Shown here one piece after another: positions 35,187-43,508 of a DNA stretch of 64,000 nt. The DNA is taken from assembly GCF_024330105.1 (NCBI RefSeq), contig NZ_JANDHW010000003.1:1-64000 (forward strand), in the 5' to 3' direction. How positions within the stretch are numbered: position 1 is the stretch's first letter; the number at the start of each line of letters is the position of its first letter. The notes under the pieces are model-generated. The model had not been told where the DNA came from. It worked only from the letters and a program-made list of their open reading frames with translations, and ran no database searches. A program made the position numbers and the translations under genes. Source of the stretch: Coprobacter tertius (GTDB taxonomy: Bacteria; Bacteroidota; Bacteroidia; Bacteroidales; Coprobacteraceae).

Positions 35187-36032
35187 ATGCGTAAACTGAT
35201 ATATTTCTTGATAAAGCATAGTCCCTGGCTGGTGTACATATTTTATGTTATCATTTGTCTGGTATTGCTTTTCAGATTCAATCCTTACCAGCAGAGTGTA
35301 TTTTTCAGTTCGGCTAATGATTTGGCTGGAGAACTATATTCGGTAAAGGGGAATATTACCGGGTATTTCGGTTTACGGGAAATCAATCTCGATTTGCAAA
35401 AACGGAACGGTGCTCTCGAAATGGAAGTCGCAAATTTAAGAGATAAAATACGATCGCTTGAAGGGGACTCTATGTCTGTGCGGCGTGAAGCCGATTCGGT
35501 ATATAATGATTATGATTTTGTGATCGCTCAGGTGGCAGATAACAGTGTAACGAAATCGCAGAATTATATTACGTTGAATAAGGGTTGTAAAGACGGCGTT
35601 CATCCCGAAATGGGAGTGGTGGATCAAAATGGAGTTGTCGGCATTGTAAATGTAGTTTCGGATCATCATGCACAGGTTATTTCTTTGTTGAATCCGAAAT
35701 TAAGGCTCAGTTGCAAGGTAAAAGGTAGTGGTTATTTCGGTTCTCTCGTATGGGATGGAAACGATGCCCGATATGCTATATTGGAAGAATTGCCACGCCA
35801 TGTTAATTTTGAAAAAGGCGATACGATTGTTACCAGCGGTTACTCTGCTGTTTTCCCGGAAGGGATAATGGTAGGAACCGTTTCTGATTTCTCGAAACAG
35901 AAAAATGATAATTTTTATGCATTGAAAGTGAAATTATCGACCGATTTTTTCCGTTTAAATGATGTACGTATTATAGAAATAAAAGATCAGAAAGAACGAA
36001 AATCATTAGAAAAAGCCGTACAGAATGACTAA
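35187..36032 (+). CDS. mreC: Rod shape-determining protein MreC
   Basis: The 281-residue protein has one N-terminal transmembrane helix (about 14-32). A coiled coil spans about 65-100 (LQKRNGALEMEVANLRDKIR), followed by the periplasmic two-barrel MreC domain with GVVDQNGVVGIVNVVSDHHA near 143-162 and GDTIVTSGYSAVFPEGIMVG near 211-230. MreC links MreB filaments to the PBP2/RodA synthase. It overlaps mreD by 8 bases. Confidence 0.95.
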   Translation: MRKLIYFLIKHSPWLVYIFYVIICLVLLFRFNPYQQSVFFSSANDLAGELYSVKGNITGYFGLREINLDLQKRNGALEMEVANLRDKIRSLEGDSMSVRREADSVYNDYDFVIAQVADNSVTKSQNYITLNKGCKDGVHPEMGVVDQNGVVGIVNVVSDHHAQVISLLNPKLRLSCKVKGSGYFGSLVWDGNDARYAILEELPRHVNFEKGDTIVTSGYSAVFPEGIMVGTVSDFSKQKNDNFYALKVKLSTDFFRLNDVRIIEIKDQKERKSLEKAVQND

Positions 36033-36534
36033 AACGATATTGACATACGTTTTCTCTTTTGTTTTCCTGGTTGTGTTACAGGTAGTTGTGCTAAAGGATA
36101 TGGCTCTGTTGGGTTATGCCACACCTTTTCTTTATATCTGGTTTATTTTGCGTTTGCCTTCTCTTATGCCTACTAATACAGTAATGACAATCTCTTTTAT
36201 AATGGGTCTTATGATCGATATATTTTGCAATACTCCAGGGATGAATGCTTTAGCCGCGACGACACTTGCATTCGTACGCAAACCTTTGATAAATGTGATA
36301 TTGCCTCATACCGATGAGGCGGTTTCGGTCATACCCTCTTCCCGTTCGTTTGGTTTCGGATACTTTATCAGTTATGTCGCCTGTTCGGTATCGGTATTTT
36401 GTTTTGTGTTGTTTACGATCGAGGCTTTCCAGTTCTTTAATCCATTGAAGTTATTGATAAGAATGTTATCGAGTGCGGCTTTTACATTCCTGCTTATATG
36501 GGCAATCGATAGTTTAAATCCTAAGAAGAAGTGA
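36025..36534 (+). CDS. mreD: Rod shape-determining protein MreD
   Basis: The 169-residue protein has about five transmembrane segments and no other recognisable motif, normal for the weakly conserved MreD. It is identified mainly by position between mreC (8-base overlap) and mrdA (GTGA overlap) and by its hydrophobic profile. LMIDIFCNTPGMNALAATTL near 69-88 is a typical MreD region. It acts in the inner-membrane elongasome. Confidence 0.88.
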   Translation: MTKTILTYVFSFVFLVVLQVVVLKDMALLGYATPFLYIWFILRLPSLMPTNTVMTISFIMGLMIDIFCNTPGMNALAATTLAFVRKPLINVILPHTDEAVSVIPSSRSFGFGYFISYVACSVSVFCFVLFTIEAFQFFNPLKLLIRMLSSAAFTFLLIWAIDSLNPKKK

Positions 36535-38393
36535 AAAACGATTACAATCTCGAGAAGCGGAAGTTTGTTATCGGTGGCACTATGCTACTGGTTGGATTGA
36601 TATATCTCATACGATTGTTTTTGTTGCAAGTTCCTGATAACGATTATAAGACTTTTGCCGACAGCAATGCATTTTTAAAAAAAATACAATACCCTTCGCG
36701 CGGTCTTATTTATGACCGCAACGATAAACTGCTTGTATATAACCAGCCGGCGTATGATATAATGATGATTATGCGTGAGGTACAACCTTTCGATACACTC
36801 GATTTTTGTAATACGATAGGAATAACAAAAGAGCAGTTTCACCGCCGTATCGCTATGGTAAAAGATCGGCGTCTCAATCCTGGTTATTCGGCTTATACAC
36901 CTCAAACGTTTATTTCACAACTCTCTGCACAGGATTATGGCAGGTTGCAGGAGAAACTATATAAATTTCCCGGTTTTTTTATCCAGAATCGTATGTTGCG
37001 TCAATATACTTATAACAGTGGGGCCAATATATTGGGAAATATACGGGAAGTATCGCTTCGCGATATAGAAAATGACGATTATTACATTCGCGGAGATTAT
37101 ACCGGAGACCTTGGAGTAGAGAAGTCTTACGAAAAGTATCTTCGTGGAGAGAAGGGGGTGGAAATTCTCTTACGCGATGCTCACGGACGTATAAAAGGTC
37201 GTTTTGAGAACGGTATATATGACGAATCTCCTGTTTCTGGAAAAAATCTGAAACTGTCAATCGATGTAGAATTACAGGAATACGGGGAGAAGCTGATGAA
37301 AAACAAGATCGGAGCCATTGTGGCTATAGAGCCTTCGACAGGTGAAGTGCTGGCTTTGGTATCGAGTCCGGGTTATGATCCTTCTTCCCTGATCGGGCGG
37401 GAACGAGGCAAGAATTATCTGGCTTTAAACCGTAATCCGTATAAACCGTTGTATGATAGAGCGATTATGGCGACTTATCCTCCCGGTTCTACATTTAAAC
37501 CTACACAGGGCCTTATCTATCTGCAAGAGGGAATAATTTCTACAGGAACGATGTATCCTTGTTATCATGGGTTTATATCCGGCCGTTTAAGGGTAGGGTG
37601 CCACGTGCATGAGTCCCCTTTAAGTCTTTTACCGGCAATACGTACATCTTGTAACGCTTATTTCTGTTATGGATTGAAATCTATGCTCGATAACAGACAA
37701 AAATATCGAAGTACATCGGAGGCATTCGAAATCTGGAAAGATTATATGGTTTCGATGGGCTACGGATACCGGTTGGGAATAGATCTTCCCGGAGAGAGTC
37801 GCGGATTTATTCCCAATAGTAATTATTATAGTAAGATTTATGGTGAAAACAGGTGGCGCGCGTTAACGATTATTTCGATCGCGATAGGGCAAGGGGAAAT
37901 ACTAGCTACCCCATTGCAAATAGCGAATCTTTCGGCAACGATTGCTAATAGGGGATATTTTTATACCCCCCACGTTGTAAAAGAGATACAGGATAATAAC
38001 CTCGACAAAGCATTTACCACCAAGCATTACACGAAGGTAGACCCTCAGTATTACGAAGCCATGGTAGAGGGAATGCGTATGGCCGTGACAGGAGGAACAT
38101 GCCGGATGGGAGCAATTCCGGGTATCGAGATGTGTGGGAAAACAGGTACCGCACAAAATCCTCATGGTAAAGACCATTCGGCGTTTATGGGATTTGCACC
38201 GATGAATAATCCTAAGATTGCCATTTGTGTCTATGTAGAAAATGCCGGATTTGGAGCGACTTATGGTGTGCCTATCGGAAGTCTTATGATTGAGAAATAC
38301 CTGAAAGGGAAAATTTCACCAGAACGGGAGTGGATCGAACAAAATATGTTAAAAGCTAACACAATTATATTCAGTGGGATCAAGGGAAATTAA
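36531..38393 (+). CDS. mrdA: Penicillin-binding protein 2 (elongasome transpeptidase)
   Basis: The 620-residue class B PBP cross-links peptidoglycan during elongation. An N-terminal membrane anchor spans about 14-33. The dimerisation/pedestal region includes YPSRGLIYDRNDKLLVYNQP near 57-76. The transpeptidase motifs are STFK in YPPGSTFKPTQG (about 322-325), SCN in RTSCNAYF (about 373-375) and KTG in CGKTGTAQNPHG (about 538-540). The GTG start overlaps the mreD stop (GTGA), indicating coupling. The gene overlaps rodA by 20 bases. Confidence 0.95.
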   Translation: MKNDYNLEKRKFVIGGTMLLVGLIYLIRLFLLQVPDNDYKTFADSNAFLKKIQYPSRGLIYDRNDKLLVYNQPAYDIMMIMREVQPFDTLDFCNTIGITKEQFHRRIAMVKDRRLNPGYSAYTPQTFISQLSAQDYGRLQEKLYKFPGFFIQNRMLRQYTYNSGANILGNIREVSLRDIENDDYYIRGDYTGDLGVEKSYEKYLRGEKGVEILLRDAHGRIKGRFENGIYDESPVSGKNLKLSIDVELQEYGEKLMKNKIGAIVAIEPSTGEVLALVSSPGYDPSSLIGRERGKNYLALNRNPYKPLYDRAIMATYPPGSTFKPTQGLIYLQEGIISTGTMYPCYHGFISGRLRVGCHVHESPLSLLPAIRTSCNAYFCYGLKSMLDNRQKYRSTSEAFEIWKDYMVSMGYGYRLGIDLPGESRGFIPNSNYYSKIYGENRWRALTIISIAIGQGEILATPLQIANLSATIANRGYFYTPHVVKEIQDNNLDKAFTTKHYTKVDPQYYEAMVEGMRMAVTGGTCRMGAIPGIEMCGKTGTAQNPHGKDHSAFMGFAPMNNPKIAICVYVENAGFGATYGVPIGSLMIEKYLKGKISPEREWIEQNMLKANTIIFSGIKGN

Positions 38394-39825
38394 TATATGG
38401 AAATCTATCGATTGGTTTACGGTAATACTGTATACTGTTTTGATTTTTGCCGGATGGATAAGTATCTATGCGGCAAGTTATGATTTCGACAATGCGAGTA
38501 TTTTCGATTTTGCTGAACGTTCGGGTAAACAATTGTTATGGATTGGTTTGGCGTTTTGTATCGCATTTGTAATTTTAATGCTTGATGCGCGCATGTACGA
38601 AGCGCTTGCTTATTTTATATATATTCTTCTGATGCTTTTACTTGTAGCTACGATTTTTTTAGCTGAAGATACTAAAGGTTCGAGATCGTGGCTTAAATTA
38701 GGACCGGTGAGTCTGCAAGCAGCCGAGTTTGCTAAATTTGCCACGGCATTGGCTTTAGCCCGATTAATCAGTTCCTATAATTTTATACTCACAAAGCCAG
38801 TTAATTTTTTGAAGACCTGCTTGTTGATATTGTTGCCGATAATGCTTATCATATTACAAAAAGAAACCGGTACTGCGCTGGTTTATGCTGCACTTGTTTT
38901 TATGCTTTATCGGGAGGGGATGTCGGGTTTCGTACTCTTCGGGGGATTATGCGCTATCATTTATTTTATTGTAGGTATCAAATATTCCGATATGTTTATG
39001 GGTGTTACGTCGGTAGGAGAATTCTCGGTGTTGGCACTTATTATTTTGGTAATGATCGGGATGTTGTTAGTCAATTATAAAGATTGGCTCGTTGCGCGTA
39101 ATGCACTTATTATTACTGCTGTTACTGCAATTATTTGTTACATTGTATCTCTTTTAGGTATTTCTATAAATTGGGTGTATGTACTATTAGCCGATGTTGT
39201 AATAATTGCGATATATCTTCTGTTTGTTTATTTGCAGATGCGGATACATTCTTTGCTCATGATTGTAAGTTTTGCTCTGATATCAGTCATATTTTTATTT
39301 TCGGTAAATTATGTATTTACTAATATACTGGAACCTCATCAGCAAATGCGTATCAAAGTTGCTTTCGGAATGGAACAAGATTTGCGTGGTGCGGGATATA
39401 ATGTAAATCAGTCGAAAATAGCAATCGGTTCGGGCGGATTATTAGGGAAAGGCTTTTTGAACGGAACTCAAACAAAACTAAAATATGTACCCGAACAGGA
39501 TACCGATTTTATTTTTTGTACGATCGGTGAAGAAGAAGGCTTTTTAGGAACATCATTGGTCGTAATACTATTTTTGACGCTTATATTCAGGATCATATAT
39601 ATTGCCGAAAGGCAGCGTACCGCTTTCGGGCGTGTGTACGGTTATTGCGTAGCCAGTATTTTGTTTTTCCATTTGGCGATAAATGTCGGTATGGTAATCG
39701 GACTTTGTCCGGTGATCGGTATTCCTTTACCGTTTTTCAGTTACGGAGGTTCTTCTCTTTGGGGATTTACTATCTTGCTTTTTATCTTATTGCGTATTGA
39801 TGTAGGACGGCTTGAAAAATACTGA
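38374..39825 (+). CDS. rodA: RodA peptidoglycan glycosyltransferase (SEDS family)
   Basis: The 483-residue SEDS protein polymerises glycan strands with PBP2. KGSRSWLKLGPVSLQAAEFA near 103-122 contains the essential region, and FFSYGGSSLWG near 451-461 is the C-terminal family motif. Compared with E. coli RodA (370 residues) it carries extra hydrophobic segments around 190-310, giving more membrane helices; this is common in Bacteroidetes as far as I recall. Its GTG start lies within mrdA (20-base overlap). Confidence 0.93.
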   Translation: MGSREINIWKSIDWFTVILYTVLIFAGWISIYAASYDFDNASIFDFAERSGKQLLWIGLAFCIAFVILMLDARMYEALAYFIYILLMLLLVATIFLAEDTKGSRSWLKLGPVSLQAAEFAKFATALALARLISSYNFILTKPVNFLKTCLLILLPIMLIILQKETGTALVYAALVFMLYREGMSGFVLFGGLCAIIYFIVGIKYSDMFMGVTSVGEFSVLALIILVMIGMLLVNYKDWLVARNALIITAVTAIICYIVSLLGISINWVYVLLADVVIIAIYLLFVYLQMRIHSLLMIVSFALISVIFLFSVNYVFTNILEPHQQMRIKVAFGMEQDLRGAGYNVNQSKIAIGSGGLLGKGFLNGTQTKLKYVPEQDTDFIFCTIGEEEGFLGTSLVVILFLTLIFRIIYIAERQRTAFGRVYGYCVASILFFHLAINVGMVIGLCPVIGIPLPFFSYGGSSLWGFTILLFILLRIDVGRLEKY

Positions 39826-39928
39826 TGTATTTTATTTCAGGTATGTTTTTTTACTCTGAAAGATTAGGTATTCCGGTAAAATGGTAAGATATTCGAAATT
39901 TGAGGTCTATAGCGAATTTTATAAAAAA

Positions 39929-39958
39929 ATAGCAGACAATATTTATACTTTCTGCTAT
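39929..39958 (-). terminator. Terminator of tRNA-Ala
   Basis: ATAGCAGA (39929-39936) pairs with 39951-39958. On the minus strand a T run (complement of 39923-39928) follows, about 25 bases after the tRNA. Confidence 0.6.
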
Positions 39959-39983
39959 CTGATTATAATGAGGCCATTGCTTG

Positions 39984-40057
39984 TGGAGCATAGCGGACTC
40001 GAACCGCTCACCTCAACACTGCCAGTGTTGCGCTCTAGCCAGATGAGCTAATGCCCC
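39984..40057 (-). tRNA. tRNA-Ala (anticodon GGC)
   Basis: The 74-base cloverleaf on the minus strand has acceptor GGGGCAT paired with ATGCTCC (one G-T). The D arm is GCTCATCTGGCTAGAGC. The anticodon stem CAACA/TGTTG has loop CTGGCAG, giving anticodon GGC. The T arm is AGCGGTTCGAGTCCGCT. The discriminator is A and CCA is not encoded. Confidence 0.95.
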
Positions 40058-40175
40058 GTTGTTTTTTGCAGTGCAAAGATACGATCATTTTTGAAAAAAT
40101 GCAACGGTATCGCAAACTTTTTTTAAATTTGTATTTGGTAGGTAAAAATGATTGAAAGAATAAATAGCGACGGTT

Positions 40176-40481
40176 ATGATTATTTATAATACGACATATC
40201 AGGTTGATAAAGAAACAATAGACGAATTTATCCTTTGGTTAAAAGAAAATTACATCCCCAGGGCTATGATTAGGGGTGAGTTGAGCGAGCCTCAGTTATG
40301 TAAAGTAATTACACCGGATGATTATGAGGGTAGTAGCTTTTCTCTTCAATTTCATGTAAAGGATACCCGAATATTATCTCTTTGGTATGAGAAGGTGGGT
40401 AAGATATTGCAAGAAGAGTTGGTTACTTGTTTCGGTGAGAAAGTGGTCGGATTTAATACTTTACTTGAGATTATTGCGTAA
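40176..40481 (+). CDS. DUF4286 family protein
   Basis: The 101-residue soluble protein starts [18 protein letters not shown] and ends with GFNTLLEII, matching the conserved DUF4286 pattern. The predicted fold is ferredoxin-like (alternating strands and helices), similar to dabb-type proteins. It lies 2 bases before ruvC, a common pairing in Bacteroidetes, so the two are co-transcribed. No function is established. Confidence 0.85.
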   Translation: MIIYNTTYQVDKETIDEFILWLKENYIPRAMIRGELSEPQLCKVITPDDYEGSSFSLQFHVKDTRILSLWYEKVGKILQEELVTCFGEKVVGFNTLLEIIA

Positions 40482-40483
40482 AA

Positions 40484-41044
40484 ATGGAAAAGGAACGTAT
40501 AATTATTGGCATAGACCCGGGTACGAATGTGATGGGTTACGGTATTCTCAGAGTACTCGATAACAAGCCTCAATTAATGGCGATGGGAGTATTGCAATTA
40601 AATAAATTCGATAATCACTATCTCCGTTTAAATCGTATTTTCGAACGTGTTTTGGGTCTTATCGATCAGTATTTGCCGGATGAGATGGCGATAGAAGCTC
40701 CTTTTTTCGGTAAAAATGTACAGTCTATGCTAAAACTGGGGCGAGCTCAGGGTGTTGCGATGGCGGCGGCATTATCGCGGGATATTCCTATTGCCGAGTA
40801 CGCTCCTTTGAAAATAAAGATGTCGATTACCGGTAACGGCGGGGCTTCGAAAGAACAAGTTGCCGATATGCTGAAAAGAATGCTGCACATTCCCGAGGAA
40901 AATATGTTGCCGCAACTGGATGCTACCGACGGATTGGCAGCTGCGCTATGTCATTTTTTTCAGACCAACCGCCCTCAGTCCGAAAAAACATATACGAGCT
41001 GGAAAGATTATATGGCTAAAAATCCCGGTAAAGTAAAAAAGTAA
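40484..41044 (+). CDS. ruvC: Crossover junction endodeoxyribonuclease RuvC
   Basis: The 186-residue enzyme resolves Holliday junctions. Catalytic acidic residues are visible as D11 in [13 protein letters not shown]70 in AIEAPFFG, and the C-terminal [14 protein letters not shown] pair. The conserved [20 protein letters not shown] block is present. The tail is lysine-rich. ruvA and ruvB are not in the window. It is co-transcribed with the DUF4286 gene. Confidence 0.95.
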   Translation: MEKERIIIGIDPGTNVMGYGILRVLDNKPQLMAMGVLQLNKFDNHYLRLNRIFERVLGLIDQYLPDEMAIEAPFFGKNVQSMLKLGRAQGVAMAAALSRDIPIAEYAPLKIKMSITGNGGASKEQVADMLKRMLHIPEENMLPQLDATDGLAAALCHFFQTNRPQSEKTYTSWKDYMAKNPGKVKK

Positions 41045-41055
41045 GAAATATTGTA

Positions 41056-41098
41056 ATGTAAGTCGTAAAAAAGATAAGTTATTTTTTACGACCTACAT
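41056..41098. terminator. Bidirectional terminator between ruvC and the DUF4252 operon
   Basis: A 17-base arm (41056-41072) pairs with 41082-41098 with one mismatch. The inner part has six A/T pairs. It lies between convergent transcription units and has T-rich sequence on both sides. Confidence 0.65.
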
Positions 41099-41139
41099 TT
41101 GTTTTTACTGATAGAATACGTAAAAGATAAAAATTTCGA

Positions 41140-41811
41140 TTAGTTTTCGGTTATCTTAAACATATTTATATCTTCATCGGTTAAGATATCCAATAGTTTC
41201 TTTTCTTTCCATTTACCGGCAAATTCCATTATCACAAACATATTATCGAACTTTATAAGAAGAACCATTTTATTGATTGTTTTTCTCTTTCCTTTGCTAA
41301 AGGCTGAATATTGAATATTATCTTTATGAAAACGTAATAAATTATCGTATTTACTTAAAAGTTTCTTTAATAGAGCTTCGTTATTTATCCGGTTTGTCTC
41401 TTCTCTTACAGGATCGAGCTCACCTGATTTTATATTATTGGATATAGTATCGCCATTGTTCGAAATGATTGTATTGGTTATGTTATATTGTACATTATTC
41501 ATGTCTTTTATACCTGCTGGAAGGGATTCTTCGGAAAATAATGAACCGAATGGATCATCGTCAGGTAACATTGCGAAAAAAATATCCAGCTCATCGGTAT
41601 TTTCATAAAGATAGCGTGTTTTTGTATATTCATCTTCACTCATTTCTTCCTTAGTGATACCGTTCAATAATGAATCTTTATCAGTAATGTGCTGATATAG
41701 AGCAGGACTTATTCCTTGTTGTTTTTCATGGAACGTTTTAGCAATTCCTTTCGCGGAAAGGGTAATTGCGGATAGGAGAAATACAATTGAAACCATAAGT
41801 AGCTTTTTCAT
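41140..41811 (-). CDS. Secreted hypothetical protein of the ECF-sigma operon (DUF6108-like)
   Basis: The 223-residue protein has a signal peptide (about 1-20). A long polar middle is followed by a C-terminal domain (about 140-223) with NKMVLLIKFDNMFVIMEFAG, a strand-rich pattern resembling that of DUF4252/DUF6108 proteins. It is the last gene of the operon started by the ECF sigma factor and follows the DUF4252 gene by 26 bases. It may be an envelope protein whose amount is set by that sigma factor. The exact family name is uncertain. Confidence 0.6.
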   Translation of the reverse strand: MKKLLMVSIVFLLSAITLSAKGIAKTFHEKQQGISPALYQHITDKDSLLNGITKEEMSEDEYTKTRYLYENTDELDIFFAMLPDDDPFGSLFSEESLPAGIKDMNNVQYNITNTIISNNGDTISNNIKSGELDPVREETNRINNEALLKKLLSKYDNLLRFHKDNIQYSAFSKGKRKTINKMVLLIKFDNMFVIMEFAGKWKEKKLLDILTDEDINMFKITEN

Positions 41812-41837
41812 ATTCGAATAATTTAAAGTTTATAAGA

Positions 41838-42344
41838 TTATTTATTTTTTTGGTTCGGGATATTTTTCAGGTATTTCATCCCTTCGATATTCGACTTATC
41901 TGCTAATTGTCTTAGCATAGATAAATTTAATTTTCCGGCAATGCTTATCAATGTGATATTATCGTTCGATTCTATAAAAATAATAAGTTCACTGATATAA
42001 TTTTGTTTGCCGTGGGTATATATCGATACGGTTTCGCCATCCTTTTGCATTAATAAAATTCTCTCTGCATTATTTATCGCTTTTTTTATCAAGTTTTTGT
42101 TATGGCTCGTCCGTTTAATACCGCTTGCCATAGAAATATTATTGATATCTTTCAGTATAGCAGCGATTTTTTTATCTTCATCGGTAGTTACCGCAGCATT
42201 TGCCGCAGCTTTTAATAACTTTTCGCCTAAACTTATAATAGTTAGATTCTGGGTATCTGCGTGATCCAAAAAAAAATTTACAGCATTCTGTGCTTGTAGT
42301 GATAATGGGAATAAGAGCAATAATATAAAAAATAATTTTTTCAT
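41838..42344 (-). CDS. DUF4252 domain-containing secreted protein
   Basis: The 168-residue protein has a signal peptide (1-18, ending LQAQ). The C-terminal block has ELIIFIESNDNITLISIAG and KLNLSMLRQL, characteristic of DUF4252. The middle contains an EKLLKAAANAAVTTDEDKKI helix. It lies 13 bases after the putative anti-sigma gene. Such genes commonly follow ECF sigma/anti-sigma pairs in Bacteroidetes; no biochemical role is known to me. Confidence 0.82.
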   Translation of the reverse strand: MKKLFFILLLLFPLSLQAQNAVNFFLDHADTQNLTIISLGEKLLKAAANAAVTTDEDKKIAAILKDINNISMASGIKRTSHNKNLIKKAINNAERILLMQKDGETVSIYTHGKQNYISELIIFIESNDNITLISIAGKLNLSMLRQLADKSNIEGMKYLKNIPNQKNK

Positions 42345-42357
42345 ACCTGTAATTTTA

Positions 42358-42828
42358 TTAATTGGTATCTGTATTTTTACTTATAAATTTCAGGCCATTT
42401 AACTCTTTGGTTATTCTTGTTTCTGCTTCGTTTATTTTCGATGAAGAGAAATAGAGAATATTTCGGGCAGTATCGAATGCTTCTTGTTGGGTCATTTCAT
42501 TTACCGGAGAATTGTTCTTTATATTAAGTGTTATGAGTAATAATCCGATAGCGGCAAAAGAGATAGCTCCGGACCAAATGAGCGTACGCTTTTTTTTATT
42601 TTTTTTGTTCTGCAGCTCAATTTTTTCGAATATTTTCCGGTCAAACTCATCCGATAGCGAGACTCTCTGTATATTATCTGCTGCCGAGAACCAGTTTCCG
42701 ATATCGTGAGGAAATGATTCATGAGAAGTATTTTTAGCAAAATACGATCGTAAAATCTTTTCCTCTTCGATATCGGTTTTACATTCCCAATATTTATTAA
42801 TGAGTATTTTTATGTCTTGGTCGTTCAT
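42358..42828 (-). CDS. Probable membrane-anchored anti-sigma factor
   Basis: The 156-residue protein has a cytoplasmic N-terminus (about 1-80) with a helical, acidic segment (LINKYWECKTDIEEEKILRS). One transmembrane helix spans about 83-101, and a short periplasmic part with helical TRNILYFSSSKINEAETRIT-like sequence follows. The start overlaps the ECF sigma gene by 32 bases, the classical sigma/anti-sigma arrangement. It lacks a zinc-binding HxxxCxxC motif. The assignment rests on topology and gene order. Confidence 0.65.
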   Translation of the reverse strand: MNDQDIKILINKYWECKTDIEEEKILRSYFAKNTSHESFPHDIGNWFSAADNIQRVSLSDEFDRKIFEKIELQNKKNKKKRTLIWSGAISFAAIGLLLITLNIKNNSPVNEMTQQEAFDTARNILYFSSSKINEAETRITKELNGLKFISKNTDTN

Positions 42829-43330
42829 TCTGATTGAATTTTTCGTACATTTCTTTTATTTTTTTACGAGCTCTATATAACGTTACTTTTACCTGATCTT
42901 CTGAAATATGCATTTGTTCTGATATTTGCTTATATGAAAGCTCTTCGAATTCACGTAACCGGATAACTTCTTGCTGGATTTCCGGTAATTTCCTGATAAT
43001 TTTCTGAACCATTCGTTCTGTTTCTTTTTGTTCTATTCGGTCTTCCGGAGAAGGGCTTTTGTCTTGGGCATCAAGTCTTATTTCTTCTGTTTTATATCTG
43101 TTTTGCAAAGAGCGCATACGGTCTATGGTAAAATTACGAACGAGGGTCATGCAATAGTGCTCGAAATTATCTATCATCGACCAATTTGCTCTAATATCCC
43201 ACATACGCATCATTACATCCTGAACGATATCTTCGGCATCTTTCTCAGAAAAAGTCATATAAAATGCCTTTCTGAAAAGCTTCTGTTTTAATGAAAGAAT
43301 ATTTTCTTTGAAAAATAGGATGCTTGTCAT
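42797..43330 (-). CDS. ECF sigma factor (RpoE-like)
   Basis: The 177-residue ECF sigma factor has region 2 (about 15-85) with FSEKDAEDIVQDVMMRMWDI near 27-46 and a following basic helix. Region 4 (about 115-167) has LRELSYKQISE-like sequence: EELSYKQISEQMHISEDQV then a KVTLYRARKKIKE recognition helix. It heads a four-gene minus-strand operon with a putative anti-sigma factor and two secreted proteins, which indicates an envelope-related signal. metH is divergent. Confidence 0.92.
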   Translation of the reverse strand: MTSILFFKENILSLKQKLFRKAFYMTFSEKDAEDIVQDVMMRMWDIRANWSMIDNFEHYCMTLVRNFTIDRMRSLQNRYKTEEIRLDAQDKSPSPEDRIEQKETERMVQKIIRKLPEIQQEVIRLREFEELSYKQISEQMHISEDQVKVTLYRARKKIKEMYEKFNQNERPRHKNTH

Positions 43331-43476
43331 ACTGATTCCAACCTTTTGCGGTTCTGATCGCTCTGGTTCTGTTTCTGTTTGTTTATTATAAAGACGGAAC
43401 AGTTCTTAAAATGTTACATCTTGTGTCGAAAAAATCTTCTTTTGAATAAATAAGCTGAATATACTCCTTTATTTTT

Positions 43477-43484
43477 TATTTTTG
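43477..43484 (+). promoter_or_regulatory. -7 element of metH
   Basis: TATTTTTG lies 25 bases before the metH start. No cobalamin-riboswitch box is visible upstream. Confidence 0.45.
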
Positions 43485-43508
43485 TAAGTTGAAATTAAGA
43501 GGAAATAA

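Noticed and set aside
43331-43508. Possible cobalamin riboswitch before metH
   Set aside because: No B12-box-like sequence or multi-stem structure is visible in the 178 bases available.
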